Shown here: positions 17,314 to 25,571 of the stretch, in pieces | Layout: the number at the start of each line of letters is the position of its first letter | Position numbering within the stretch: position 1 is the first letter of the stretch | Assembly: GCF_023634655.1 (NCBI RefSeq) | Contig: NZ_JAMKMS010000029.1 | Coordinates: 1 to 40,208 of the forward strand | DNA: 40,208 nt | Origin: Vibrio methylphosphonaticus | GTDB taxonomy: Bacteria > Pseudomonadota > Gammaproteobacteria > Enterobacterales > Vibrionaceae | Reading direction: 5' to 3' | Notes under the pieces: model-generated | Databases searched by the model: none | What the model saw: the letters and a program-made list of their open reading frames with translations, nothing else | What the model was told of the DNA's origin: nothing | Position numbers and translations under genes: made by a program

Positions 17314-17808
17314 TTAACTGACAAGCTTAATGTTGATTTGATCATTAAGGGGACGAACACTGCTATGCAGTGCTTTTAACTCCTCAATGATTACATCATT
17401 GAGCCGAGCTTCAGCTTTTTGTCGAGCAAGGTTGTCGCGCATGCGATCTTGCTTTTTCATAGTCTGTCTTGCTTCGCCGCGTGGCATAGCCTTCACGATA
17501 TGAAATAGCTCTGACGTTGCAGGGTATAGCGCGTCAAAATCCACTCGCTTGTCACCCTGCACGTAATCCATGATGTTATAAAGCCTAATCGCCGCTTCCG
17601 AAAGTTCGCATTGACCTTGAATGGTCGCAAGACAAATTGTCTCGACACTCTCAAAAATATTCGCATTACGCTTTTTAATGGCCAGTTCTTGGTGTTGCTT
17701 TAGCAACTCCTTTTGCTTTTTGAGTTGCAGTAGCAAATAGCCCGCATAGCCAGCTAAACCAGTGACAATAAGCACACCAACAATTGCTAACACAGTAACG
17801 GTATTCAT
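17314..17808 (-). CDS. DUF2489 membrane-anchored protein
   Basis: A 164-aa protein with one N-terminal membrane helix (about 4-27) followed by a charged, mostly helical cytoplasmic part (KKQKELLKQHQELAIKKR onward). It matches the DUF2489 family, common beside yihI in Vibrio and relatives; the function is unknown. GGAAGGG lies just ahead of the ATG. It is the third gene of the methyltransferase-yihI-DUF2489 run, 15 bases after yihI. Confidence 0.85.
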   Translation of the reverse strand: MNTVTVLAIVGVLIVTGLAGYAGYLLLQLKKQKELLKQHQELAIKKRNANIFESVETICLATIQGQCELSEAAIRLYNIMDYVQGDKRVDFDALYPATSELFHIVKAMPRGEARQTMKKQDRMRDNLARQKAEARLNDVIIEELKALHSSVRPLNDQINIKLVS

Positions 17809-17823
17809 CTACGCTTCCCTTCC

Positions 17824-18381
17824 TTAATCCTTGAACTGATCCATATTGATGCCTTCGAACTGTGACAATAATTCATCATCACTTGCCGGCACTTTTTTCT
17901 TCGCTACAGGTGCATCTACTGGCGCGTCTTCGTCATCGTCTTCATCAGGGAGAACAAGACCCAATTGATTCATCAAGGCTTCCATACGGTCTAATTTCTC
18001 ATCGACGTATTTTTGTAGCCCAGCACCCAAGGTCTCACCGCTCTCAATGCGATCCAACAGCACGTTCAGCTGTGCATCATTCTCAAGTAGCTCTAACTCT
18101 TTCTCAGCAGACACTTTTCGTTCCTGCTTCGATGGTTTTTTCACATCCGCGACAATCAAAGGAATCTTCTTTTTGCTTCCTAAGCGTGGATCACGCTTGA
18201 TGCCGGAGCCTGAATGATTACTTGTTGTGCCATCTGAATGACGACTGCCTGCTTTAAGACCTTTACGTTTTTTTAAACGCTTTTGTTCACGACCATCAAC
18301 ATCTGCCTGTGAGCGATTACGCGTCACAGCAACTGGCTCAGGTGCCATACCCGGCGTTCTCGATTTCTTCTTACGACTCAT
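17824..18381 (-). CDS. yihI: Der GTPase-activating protein YihI
   Basis: YihI stimulates the GTPase Der and thereby modulates late 50S ribosome assembly. The 185-aa protein has the family's layout: a very basic N-terminus (MSRKKKSRTPG, then KKRKGLKAGSR), a helical centre (about 95-150, LELLENDAQLNVLLDRIESG) and an acidic stretch (PDEDDDEDAP), ending in a short helix (DELLSQFEGINMDQF). Its ATG overlaps the methyltransferase stop by one base (TAATG), indicating coupling. In E. coli yihI is also next to hemN. Confidence 0.93.
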   Translation of the reverse strand: MSRKKKSRTPGMAPEPVAVTRNRSQADVDGREQKRLKKRKGLKAGSRHSDGTTSNHSGSGIKRDPRLGSKKKIPLIVADVKKPSKQERKVSAEKELELLENDAQLNVLLDRIESGETLGAGLQKYVDEKLDRMEALMNQLGLVLPDEDDDEDAPVDAPVAKKKVPASDDELLSQFEGINMDQFKD

Positions 18382-19019
18382 TACGTAAGTTTCCTCAATA
18401 AAATTACATCATTACCAATAAATTCGATTTCCAGTCCGTCTCTCTTGGCTAAAAACAAGAAAGTGGCGCGACTAAAAAATACGACATGTGTCTGATCACT
18501 TTTGTAGTGCCACGTTGAAAACGCATCTACATCGATAACCATCTTTGTCATTAACCCCAGGTATCCTCCTGGCTTAATGAGCGCTAACCATTGTTGCCAA
18601 ACCTCGTTTGGCTGATACAAATGCTCAATTACTTCGGTCGCTGTGACAAAGTCATACTTTGATTCTAGCGCTTTTGACTCTGGATAGTAATACAGGTCAT
18701 ACAGTGACATGGGGAACCCTTTCTCTTCAAACATCACAGAAAGTGTTGGACCCGGTCCACAACCGAAATCTAAACCCATTGAGCCTTGTGGTAATCGTTC
18801 TGATAACGGTGACTCTAAGCGAGACAGAAAACGTCGATAACCTGCATCGCTCGGATCATTATTATGCAGATCATAAACGGCTTTTTCCGCTCGAGCATCA
18901 AGTCGCTGCTCAGCAGGTACAAAGACCAACTGACAACGAGGACACTGCAAGTAATCTCGTTTTTTATCGCTGTGATAATGTGATGCATTTTCAGCAGCAC
19001 AAAGTGGGCAAGTTTGCAC
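18381..19019 (-). CDS. Class I SAM-dependent methyltransferase with N-terminal zinc ribbon
   Basis: A 212-aa protein. The N-terminus has two CxxC pairs (C4/C7 and C26/C29) predicted to bind zinc. The rest is a Rossmann-fold methyltransferase with the SAM-binding LDFGCGPGP (about residues 82-90) and a TEVIEH motif of the Methyltransf_11/23 type. The substrate cannot be read from the sequence. It is the first gene of the yihI operon and overlaps yihI by one base, so a link with ribosome assembly is possible but only by context. Confidence 0.87.
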   Translation of the reverse strand: MQTCPLCAAENASHYHSDKKRDYLQCPRCQLVFVPAEQRLDARAEKAVYDLHNNDPSDAGYRRFLSRLESPLSERLPQGSMGLDFGCGPGPTLSVMFEEKGFPMSLYDLYYYPESKALESKYDFVTATEVIEHLYQPNEVWQQWLALIKPGGYLGLMTKMVIDVDAFSTWHYKSDQTHVVFFSRATFLFLAKRDGLEIEFIGNDVILLRKLT

Positions 19020-19134
19020 TCATTATCTCCTGAACGATTCAAGGGTGCGAAACATACCAGAAAGTGAGCGTAGAGGGGAGAGTGATCGAGTGTTTTTTCT
19101 ACAATTTTGTTGAAAAAAGCCCTAAGACACGAGT

Positions 19135-19154
19135 AAAAGGGGACTCAGTCCCCG
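19135..19154 (-). terminator. Intrinsic terminator of lexA
   Basis: On the minus strand GGGGAC-TGA-GTCCCC is followed by TTTTA, 12 bases after the lexA stop. The stem is short but all-perfect and GC-rich. Confidence 0.75.
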
Positions 19155-19165
19155 AATTACTTCGA

Positions 19166-19789
19166 TTACATCCAATCGGTATTACGAATGATACCCACAG
19201 CGATACCTTCAATAGCAAGGTGCTGAGCGGTTAAATCCACTTCAATTGGTGAGAAGGATTCATTCTCAGCGTGCAGTAATACTGTTGAGCCTTTGCGCTC
19301 TAAACGTTTTACCGTCACGTCATCATCAACACGCGCAACGACAACTTGTCCATCTCGTACATCCTGCGTTTTATGTACGGCTAACAAATCACCGTCCATA
19401 ATGCCGATGTCTTTCATACTTTCGCCATTAACTCGCAATAAAAAATCAGCGGCTGGCTTAAACATGCTTGGGTCAACTTGATAATGGGCTTCAACGTGCT
19501 CTTGCGCCAAAATAGGCTCACCCGCTGCGACTTGGCCAATCAAAGGTAGCCCTTCATCTTCATTAGCTGCAGGCTGTTCGAGAAGAATACGAATGCCGCG
19601 AGATGCGCCAGGAATAATTTCGATAGCTTTTTTACGCGCTAAGGCTTTCAGGTGCTCTTCTGCCGCATTTGCTGAACGAAAACCCAGCTCTTTCGCGATT
19701 TCGGCACGAGTGGGCGGCATACCTACATCGTCTATTTTCTTTCTTATTAGATCAAATACTTGCTGTTGTCGTGCTGTTAGCGGCTTCAT
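19166..19789 (-). CDS. lexA: SOS response repressor LexA
   Basis: LexA represses the DNA-damage regulon and self-cleaves when stimulated by RecA filaments. The 207-aa protein has an N-terminal winged HTH (PTRAEIAKELGFRSANAAEE, about 27-46), the cleavage site A89-G90 (QVAAGEP), and the S24-type catalytic dyad Ser124 (NGESMKD) and Lys161 (VTVKRL). These equal E. coli A84-G85, S119 and K156, shifted by five residues. Two SOS boxes in the promoter give autorepression. It is divergent from plsB. Confidence 0.98.
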   Translation of the reverse strand: MKPLTARQQQVFDLIRKKIDDVGMPPTRAEIAKELGFRSANAAEEHLKALARKKAIEIIPGASRGIRILLEQPAANEDEGLPLIGQVAAGEPILAQEHVEAHYQVDPSMFKPAADFLLRVNGESMKDIGIMDGDLLAVHKTQDVRDGQVVVARVDDDVTVKRLERKGSTVLLHAENESFSPIEVDLTAQHLAIEGIAVGIIRNTDWM

Positions 19790-19796
19790 GCATCAC

Positions 19797-19812
19797 CTGT
19801 CTGTTTATACAG
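19797..19812 (-). promoter_or_regulatory. LexA box 1 (start-proximal)
   Basis: The sequence CTG-TCTGTTTATA-CAG fits the SOS box CTG-N10-CAG. It begins only 8 bases before the lexA start codon. Confidence 0.9.
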
Positions 19813-19816
19813 TTAA

Positions 19817-19832
19817 CTGTGAGTATATCCAG
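19817..19832 (-). promoter_or_regulatory. LexA box 2 (overlaps the lexA -10)
   Basis: The sequence CTG-TGAGTATATC-CAG fits CTG-N10-CAG and covers the -10 element. Centre-to-centre distance to box 1 is 20 bases, close to the two-box arrangement of E. coli lexA. Confidence 0.9.
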
Positions 19833-19849
19833 TACGTTGGTAATTGCAA
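19822..19849 (-). promoter_or_regulatory. Sigma-70 promoter of lexA
   Basis: Minus strand: -35 TTGCAA (19844-19849), 16-base spacer, -10 TATACT (19822-19827). The -10 lies inside LexA box 2, which explains autorepression. Confidence 0.65.
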
Positions 19850-19966
19850 AGACAATCGGTTGTTTTTTAGCAAATAGCCGCTGAATTCCTCAGCAACCCC
19901 GACAAGAATAACGATTCGACGTTTGGCTTTATTTTCATTAAAAGGTAAGACCAGTTTCTGTTATCC

Positions 19967-19996
19967 TTGCACGGCTCCAAAATTGATGTCTAGGAT
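19967..19996 (+). promoter_or_regulatory. Candidate sigma-70 promoter for plsB
   Basis: -35 TTGCAC (19967-19972), 18-base spacer, -10 TAGGAT (19991-19996), about 75 bases before the plsB start. Motif match only. Confidence 0.35.
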
Positions 19997-20072
19997 TAAG
20001 GTATGCACGCGCGCGGTTGCGACGCTCCACCTCGGCATCGTTTTTTCCGAACAAATTGAGGCTGTGAACCCT

Positions 20073-22538
20073 ATGTCTTCAGGACACTCACTTTTCCGTT
20101 CTTTTCTAAAGTTACCAATGTCAGTATTGGTAAAAGGGACGGCGATTCCATCTAACCCTATCGAAGATCTTCACATTGATATCACTAAGCCAGTGGTCTA
20201 TGCGTTGCCGTTTAATTCAAACGTCGATCTTCTCACTCTGCAAAAGCAGGCGGTCGCATTAGGGTTACCCGATCCGCTCGAGCCCATTGTGCTCAATGGT
20301 GAAGAACGAAATCGTTTTGTATTTATTGCCTCAAGACCAACTTTATTCACTCGTGACGATGACGTGCCGAGTGACTCTATTGCGTTATTTTCTGACCTAT
20401 TGAAAGAGCATGAAAAAGACGTTCAGCTTGATGTGCAGATTATTCCGACCACAGTACTCTGGGGTCGAAAACCGGGCAAAGAGTCCGACACTAAGCCCTA
20501 CCTACAGGCAATGAACGGCCCACAAAAAGCCAAAGCATTATTTATGTCTGGGCGAGATTGCATGGTGAGATTTAGTCCCGTGGTTTCTTTGCGCTATATG
20601 GCGGATGCACACGGTACGGATGAGTCGATCGCTCATAAACTCGCTCGCGTCGCGAGAATTCACTTTTCTCGACAAAAATTGGCGGCATCAGGGCCTAACT
20701 TACCGAACAGACAGGTACTTTTTCAACGCCTATTGAATTCACAGGCTATTGAAAAAGCAATTCAAGATCATGCGCAGAGTAATGATATTCCTGTTGAAAA
20801 GGTTCGCAAAGAAGCGCAGCAAATCATGGACGAAATTGCCGCTGACTTTTCGTATCGATTGGTCAGAATTGGCGATGTAGTGATGACATGGCTTTGGAGC
20901 AAGTTATACCAAGGCATTAACGTCAACAATGCTGCTAAAGTTAGACGTTTGGCACAAGACGGGCATGAAATTGTCTATGTTCCCTGCCATCGCAGCCACA
21001 TGGACTATTTATTGCTGTCTTACATTTTGTACCGTGAAGGCATGGTCCCTCCGCACATTGCCGCGGGTGTGAATTTAAACTTCTTCCCAGCTGGGCCTAT
21101 TTTTAGACGTGGTGGTGGTTTCTTCATTCGACGTAGCTTTAAAGGCAACAAACTGTACTCAACCATTTTTAGAGAGTATCTTGCTGAGTTGTTTGCCAAA
21201 GGCTACTCCGTGGAGTTTTTCAGTGAAGGCGGTCGCTCACGCACCGGTCGATTGCTGCAAGCGAAAACGGGAATGCTCGCCATGACCATTCAAGCGATGT
21301 TAAGAGGCCTCAATCGCCCTGTGACCCTGGTTCCCGTTTATATCGGCTATGAACACGTCATGGAAGTCAGCACCTATGCTAAAGAGCTTAGAGGTAAGCG
21401 CAAAGAGAAAGAAAACGCCGGACAAATCCTCAAAACCATCCGTAAGTTGCGTAACTTCGGTCAAGGCTATGTCAACTTTGGCGAACCGATTCCACTCAAT
21501 CAATACCTCAATGATCATGCGCCTAATTGGTCGCAAGACATTGACCCAATGGGCGTGAACAAACCGCAATGGCTAAACCCTGTTGTGAATAGTCTCGCGA
21601 CCAAAATGATGACACACATTAACGATGCTGCTGCAACCAATGCATTAACATTATGCGCCACCGCGTTGCTTGCTTCACGCCAGCGCGCCTTGTCTCGCGA
21701 CAGCTTGGTTAACCAGATCGATTGTTACTTAGCACTGCTTAAGAACATTCCCTACTCTGAGACGTCTACCGTACCAACAGGTTCTGCTGAGGATTTAGTT
21801 GCCCATGCTGAGTCGTTAGATAAGTTTGTCGTAGAGTCCGATACGCTGGGTGACATTATTTCGCTCGATCGACACCAATCGATTCTGATGACCTACTATC
21901 GCAACAATATTATCCACTTATTCGCCTTGCCATCATTAGTCGCGCAGATGTTAGTAAGTGAGCACTCCATGTCACTTGAGACGATTAAGTGCAATGTGGC
22001 GAAGCTCTACCCGTTCTTGCAAAAAGAGCTATTTTTGAGTGTTGAGCCTACTGAGTTAGCGGAATTAACCGATCGTATTGTCGATGAGCTAGCTCGTCAA
22101 AAGCTGTTGTTTATTGAAGACGGTGTGGTGTCTATGAATCCGTCCAATAGCCAAATGTTGATGCTATTGGGGCGTACTATTTCAGAAACTCTTCAGCGCT
22201 ACGCCATCGCGCTCAATTTACTCGCAACATACCCAGAACTCGACAAGCAAGAGTTAGAGCAGAAAACCCAGGATATCGCTCAGCGTTTAGGTCGCTTGCA
22301 CGGCATCAATGCTCCCGAGTTTTTCGATAAAGGTGTGTTTGCCTCGCTATTCAGTACCCTAAAAGAGCAGCAATACATTGATGCGGAAGGTAACTGCAAT
22401 TCCGTTGAAACCGATGCATTAGCCAGCTTGCTTTACACTTTTTTGTACGCTGAAGTAAAGCTTACGATTAAAGAAAGCGTCCACCAGTCGGATGAGTCGG
22501 CTCTTGAATCTCTTGATAATGGCTCAGCAGCATCGTAA
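20073..22538 (+). CDS. plsB: Glycerol-3-phosphate 1-O-acyltransferase (PlsB)
   Basis: PlsB acylates sn-glycerol-3-phosphate at position 1, the first step of phospholipid synthesis, at the inner membrane. From the ATG at 20073 it is 821 aa. The acyltransferase block I HRSHMD then falls at residues 306-311, the same numbers as the catalytic His306/Asp311 of E. coli PlsB, which strongly supports this start. Block II GGGFFIRR, block III FSEGGRSRTGRLL and block IV VPVYIGYE follow. The reading frame is open for another 50 codons upstream, but that extension (MALFSLKGKTS...) does not resemble PlsB. It is divergent from lexA, as in E. coli (lexA next to plsB and ubiA). Confidence 0.96.
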   Translation: MSSGHSLFRSFLKLPMSVLVKGTAIPSNPIEDLHIDITKPVVYALPFNSNVDLLTLQKQAVALGLPDPLEPIVLNGEERNRFVFIASRPTLFTRDDDVPSDSIALFSDLLKEHEKDVQLDVQIIPTTVLWGRKPGKESDTKPYLQAMNGPQKAKALFMSGRDCMVRFSPVVSLRYMADAHGTDESIAHKLARVARIHFSRQKLAASGPNLPNRQVLFQRLLNSQAIEKAIQDHAQSNDIPVEKVRKEAQQIMDEIAADFSYRLVRIGDVVMTWLWSKLYQGINVNNAAKVRRLAQDGHEIVYVPCHRSHMDYLLLSYILYREGMVPPHIAAGVNLNFFPAGPIFRRGGGFFIRRSFKGNKLYSTIFREYLAELFAKGYSVEFFSEGGRSRTGRLLQAKTGMLAMTIQAMLRGLNRPVTLVPVYIGYEHVMEVSTYAKELRGKRKEKENAGQILKTIRKLRNFGQGYVNFGEPIPLNQYLNDHAPNWSQDIDPMGVNKPQWLNPVVNSLATKMMTHINDAAATNALTLCATALLASRQRALSRDSLVNQIDCYLALLKNIPYSETSTVPTGSAEDLVAHAESLDKFVVESDTLGDIISLDRHQSILMTYYRNNIIHLFALPSLVAQMLVSEHSMSLETIKCNVAKLYPFLQKELFLSVEPTELAELTDRIVDELARQKLLFIEDGVVSMNPSNSQMLMLLGRTISETLQRYAIALNLLATYPELDKQELEQKTQDIAQRLGRLHGINAPEFFDKGVFASLFSTLKEQQYIDAEGNCNSVETDALASLLYTFLYAEVKLTIKESVHQSDESALESLDNGSAAS

Positions 22539-22620
22539 TGCTTCCTGGCCAACCTACTATTTAGCGGCCATGCGTAAGTTACTAAAACAATATGCCGCTA
22601 AAACAATAATCCGCTAAAAC

Positions 22621-22651
22621 AAAAAAAGCGCCTCCATTAGGCGCTTTTTTT
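22621..22651. terminator. Bidirectional intrinsic terminator between plsB and ubiA
   Basis: A-tract, AGCGCCT-CCATT-AGGCGCT stem and T-tract, serving the convergent plsB and ubiA genes. Confidence 0.92.
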
Positions 22652-22680
22652 ACACGTTTAGGTGACACATCACCGCTGCG

Positions 22681-23538
22681 TTACCACATCGCCACCAACA
22701 ACCCGATCGTAATCGCCATTCCTACATAGTTATTATTCAAAAACGCTTGAAAGCAAAGACTGCGCTCTCTATGCCGAATCAGCCATTGTTGATAGACAAA
22801 CAATGCGCCAACAACAAGCAAACTCCAATAGTAGCTTGCGGTCAATTGATACCAGTGCCCTAACCCCATGAGCATCGCCAACACCGTCATTTGCAACACG
22901 CCTACCGCCAGCTTATCTCTGCGGCCAAATAGGATAGCCGTCGATTTGATACCAACATTTAGGTCATCATCACGATCCACCATGGCATACAAGGTGTCAT
23001 AAGCAATCGTCCACAATGCATTCAAAGCAAAAACAAACCATAATATCATGGGCAGTTCATTGGCTTCAGCTGCCCACGCCATTGGGATCGCCCAACTAAA
23101 TGCTAACCCTAAAAAGAGCTGAGGCAAATGGGTAAAGCGTTTCATAAACGGATAAATAAACGCCAAAACTAAACCAATTAACGATAACTTAATCGTTAAT
23201 TGGTTCATGGTTAGAACCAACAAAAATGAAGCGATCGATAACACAAGAAATAAACCGATGGCTTCTTTTGACGTCACAAGCCCTGACGGCAACGGTCTGT
23301 GCTGAGTTCGCTTCACTAACCCATCGACATTTCTGTCAGCGAAATCATTAATGACACACCCTGCACTACGCATCATCACGACGCCGAGACAAAATACGAC
23401 CAGCACATGAATGCTTGGCATGCCTTCCGCAGCCAAAATCAACGCCCATAGTGTTGGCCACAGTAACAATAAGGTGCCAATGGGTTTATCCATTCGTGTC
23501 AATTGCCAGTACGCTTTGGCTTTCGTTACGGTCATCAA
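22681..23538 (-). CDS. ubiA: 4-hydroxybenzoate octaprenyltransferase (UbiA)
   Basis: UbiA joins 4-hydroxybenzoate to a polyprenyl diphosphate, the second step of ubiquinone synthesis, in the inner membrane. The 285-aa protein is highly hydrophobic with about eight or nine helices and has both aspartate-rich prenyl-diphosphate/Mg2+ motifs: NDFADRNVD (about 63-71) and YDTLYAMVDRDDD (about 179-191). The start overlaps the ubiC stop by 4 bases, so ubiC-ubiA is a coupled operon. Confidence 0.96.
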   Translation of the reverse strand: MMTVTKAKAYWQLTRMDKPIGTLLLLWPTLWALILAAEGMPSIHVLVVFCLGVVMMRSAGCVINDFADRNVDGLVKRTQHRPLPSGLVTSKEAIGLFLVLSIASFLLVLTMNQLTIKLSLIGLVLAFIYPFMKRFTHLPQLFLGLAFSWAIPMAWAAEANELPMILWFVFALNALWTIAYDTLYAMVDRDDDLNVGIKSTAILFGRRDKLAVGVLQMTVLAMLMGLGHWYQLTASYYWSLLVVGALFVYQQWLIRHRERSLCFQAFLNNNYVGMAITIGLLVAMW

Positions 23539-24074
23539 GCGTTCTCCATCTTATATACTGGCGAATGTGGCAAAAAGAGTTCAGCGACTAGAATAGGATG
23601 ACCGGCGACCCACAATCGAGAGCGACGAGCAAATAACACCCCATCAGACGTGTTAATTTGAGCGATTTCTAATGCATCTCGTTTAGTATCGGCATTTGAA
23701 AACACCGTCACCCCTAATGGCGTATCCCCTTGTTGGGATATGTCATAGTCCCCTTGTCCCATGGCAGATAATGACATGAGAGTACGACCAATGACCCACG
23801 GTTGCTCATCCCCTAATAGGACGACTTCACGTAACCAACAGTCTTCATGTGCCAACCGCTCGATTTCTTCGTCGGTTATTCTATCGGCGCAACTTTGCGT
23901 ATTGCTAACCACTTCAACGGACAAATGGTCACATTCGGCATTCAGCCGATGTGATAATGAACCCTGTTCGGTCAGCCATTGCAGTACATTGGCACTCATG
24001 GACTGAAATTGATCTGGAGATTGCCAGCGAGCCTGGCTTAAGATTTTTAAATAATCGGAAACTGAATCATTCAT
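23535..24074 (-). CDS. ubiC: Chorismate lyase (UbiC)
   Basis: UbiC splits chorismate into 4-hydroxybenzoate and pyruvate, feeding UbiA. The product shows the family motifs WLREVVLLGDEQPWVIGRT, GDTPLG, ARRSRLWVAGHPILVAELFL and a C-terminal SPVY. I place the start at the ATG at 24074 (179 aa, MNDSVSDYLK). An ATG at 24113 would add 13 residues, but it is almost on top of a -10-like TATAAT, so it probably precedes or coincides with the transcript start. No clear ribosome binding site is visible for either. It is the first gene of ubiC-ubiA. Confidence 0.93.
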   Translation of the reverse strand: MNDSVSDYLKILSQARWQSPDQFQSMSANVLQWLTEQGSLSHRLNAECDHLSVEVVSNTQSCADRITDEEIERLAHEDCWLREVVLLGDEQPWVIGRTLMSLSAMGQGDYDISQQGDTPLGVTVFSNADTKRDALEIAQINTSDGVLFARRSRLWVAGHPILVAELFLPHSPVYKMENA

Positions 24075-24114
24075 TTTACTATTCAATAACACGCGCGTAG
24101 CGCGTACAATCATA

Positions 24115-24120
24115 ATTATA
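24115..24120 (-). promoter_or_regulatory. Probable -10 element of the ubiCA promoter
   Basis: A perfect TATAAT on the minus strand, 41 bases before the preferred ubiC start. No good -35 is seen 16-18 bases upstream, so an activator may be needed. Confidence 0.45.
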
Positions 24121-24233
24121 TTGTGTGGCCATATTGTATCACCCTATGGGTGAATAAACTCAGGCGGTATGCGCCATTGTAACAAAGTTAATCGCTTGTA
24201 ATATCGGCTTAATGGGATTTCCAAGAGGGAAAT

Positions 24234-24641
24234 ATGCGTAAACGTTACCTAACCCAGTTTTTCCTAATGCTAGGCTTGACTGTTTCGATGTCCAGCTTTG
24301 CCGCTGAAGAGCCTGCGCCCTCACTGGCGTATTTCACATTGGAACCCGAGCTAACAACAAACTTTTTTACCAAAGGTAATCGCTTAGGCTACGTTCAAGT
24401 ACGTATTGATGTCATGGTGGCAAATTCCAGTGACTTAGTCATTATTGAGCATCACCAGCCACTCATTAGGGATGCGGTTGTCGAGCATCTTGGCCGACAA
24501 AATGCCGACGTGATCAAATCGCTTTCTGGGCGAGAAGAAATACGCCACGCATTAGTCGACAAATTGAACAATCTACTACTGGCTGAAACGGGAAAAGCCG
24601 TCATTGCTGATTTACTTTTCACTAAGTATCTCTATCAGTAA
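24234..24641 (+). CDS. FliL-like secreted protein
   Basis: A 135-aa protein starting after an AGAGGGAAAT ribosome binding site. Residues 1-23 (MRKRYLTQFFLMLGLTVSMSSFAAEE) look like a cleavable signal peptide, not the membrane anchor usual in FliL. The rest matches the FliL periplasmic domain: YFTLEPELTTNFF, YVQVRIDVMV, LIRDAVVEHLGRQ and LLLAETGKAVIADLLFTKYLYQ. True FliL helps stator function at the flagellar motor; this one lies far from any flagellar gene in view, so its partner is unknown. Its stop codon lies inside the first unit of a nine-copy CAGTAAT repeat. Confidence 0.82.
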   Translation: MRKRYLTQFFLMLGLTVSMSSFAAEEPAPSLAYFTLEPELTTNFFTKGNRLGYVQVRIDVMVANSSDLVIIEHHQPLIRDAVVEHLGRQNADVIKSLSGREEIRHALVDKLNNLLLAETGKAVIADLLFTKYLYQ

Positions 24642-24698
24642 TCAGTAATCAGTAATCAGTAATCAGTAATCAGTAATCAGTAATCAGTAATCAGTAAT
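24636..24698 (+). repeat. Nine tandem copies of the heptamer CAGTAAT
   Basis: Exactly nine perfect 7-base units (63 bases). The first unit encodes the final Gln and the TAA stop of the FliL-like gene; the other eight lie in its 3' UTR, between it and convergent glpG. The copy number is likely to vary by slippage. Confidence 0.97.
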
Positions 24699-24716
24699 AG
24701 TCTCCAAGACTATTAC
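24694..24716. terminator. Hairpin between FliL-like gene and glpG
   Basis: GTAATAGTCT-CCA-AGACTATTAC is a perfect 10-bp stem with a 3-base loop, partly overlapping the last heptamer copy. No T-run follows on either strand, so it is at best a weak terminator. Confidence 0.45.
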
Positions 24717-24737
24717 GTTCATTACAAACGACTCATC

Positions 24738-25571
24738 TCAACGACGCGTCAGGCGCTTACTATCTATCATACCGAGCGCTACACCGCTGATTAATCCAGC
24801 TAGATGTGCGGTGTTAGCGATTGCCATAAATGGCTGAACAAACCCCAGAACTAACCAAACCAGCATAAAGCCAATAAGCGGTCGAGGCATTTCCAAACCA
24901 ATATCAGGTCGCTTCCAAGTGATCATCCAGAGATAGCCCACCAGCGCATAAACCACGCCAGACAAACCACCAAAATTTGCGCCATCAACCCAATATTGCC
25001 CCGTACCAGATACCGCGGCGGAGACTAAGAAGATTTCAAGTAACTTTCGGCTTCCCAGTTTTTGCTCGATATCTCCGCCGAGTTGCCACCACCATAGTAA
25101 GTTGAAAATGATGTGCATCGCCGAGAAGTGCAATAAGCCGTGAGTAAACCAGCGCCAAATTTGCCATTGCTGACCGTCTTCGGCAGGAAAATGCAGCGCA
25201 GAGAAAATCGTTTGAGCCAAACCAACCTGCTGCAGCACAAAAATAACCGAGCATATCAACATAATCCCTAACGTCATGACACCTGCTTTTGCCTTAAGCA
25301 TAGAGAGAAAACTTGGCGTGGAATACTTGAATGGATTGCGGCGGGTTTCAGCCATATCCCAAGAAGAAGCTTGATACTTGCTATGGCCCGGATCCGCGAG
25401 AAACTGCTTGAGCTCCGCTTCTGTCTCGAGTTTATCTTCATCTTTCATCAGCCACAGGGCAAACTGACCACTCCCCTCTGGCATCATTTGAATATCGATC
25501 TGTCTTGTCGCCATATAGTCAATGAAGGCTTGCCCCATTCTAGGGCTTTGAAGCGTAATCAGTCGAATCAT
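24738..25571 (-). CDS. glpG: Rhomboid intramembrane serine protease GlpG
   Basis: GlpG cuts transmembrane segments inside the inner membrane. The 277-aa protein has a soluble cytoplasmic N-terminal domain (about 1-90) and six membrane helices. The catalytic dyad is Ser204 (GGLSG) and His256 (NTAHLAGL), with oxyanion-hole residues H153 and N157 (HIIFN). E. coli uses S201, H254, H150 and N154. It overlaps glpE by 4 bases, and the pair is conserved as glpE-glpG. Confidence 0.96.
   Translation of the reverse strand: MIRLITLQSPRMGQAFIDYMATRQIDIQMMPEGSGQFALWLMKDEDKLETEAELKQFLADPGHSKYQASSWDMAETRRNPFKYSTPSFLSMLKAKAGVMTLGIMLICSVIFVLQQVGLAQTIFSALHFPAEDGQQWQIWRWFTHGLLHFSAMHIIFNLLWWWQLGGDIEQKLGSRKLLEIFLVSAAVSGTGQYWVDGANFGGLSGVVYALVGYLWMITWKRPDIGLEMPRPLIGFMLVWLVLGFVQPFMAIANTAHLAGLISGVALGMIDSKRLTRR

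Noticed and set aside
19092..19117. An imperfect inverted repeat of T and A tracts (TTTTTTC ... GAAAAAA) between lexA and the methyltransferase.
   Set aside because: It is mostly low-complexity A/T with a mismatch; the GGGGAC/GTCCCC stem next to the lexA stop is the better terminator.
19923..20072. A 50-residue N-terminal extension of PlsB.
   Set aside because: The extension does not look like PlsB, and starting at 20073 puts the catalytic HX4D exactly at residues 306-311 as in E. coli.
24636..24698. The heptamer array as a CRISPR or as a phase-variation switch of the FliL-like protein.
   Set aside because: Units are 7 bases with no spacers, and the first unit always contains the stop, so copy number cannot change the reading frame of the gene.
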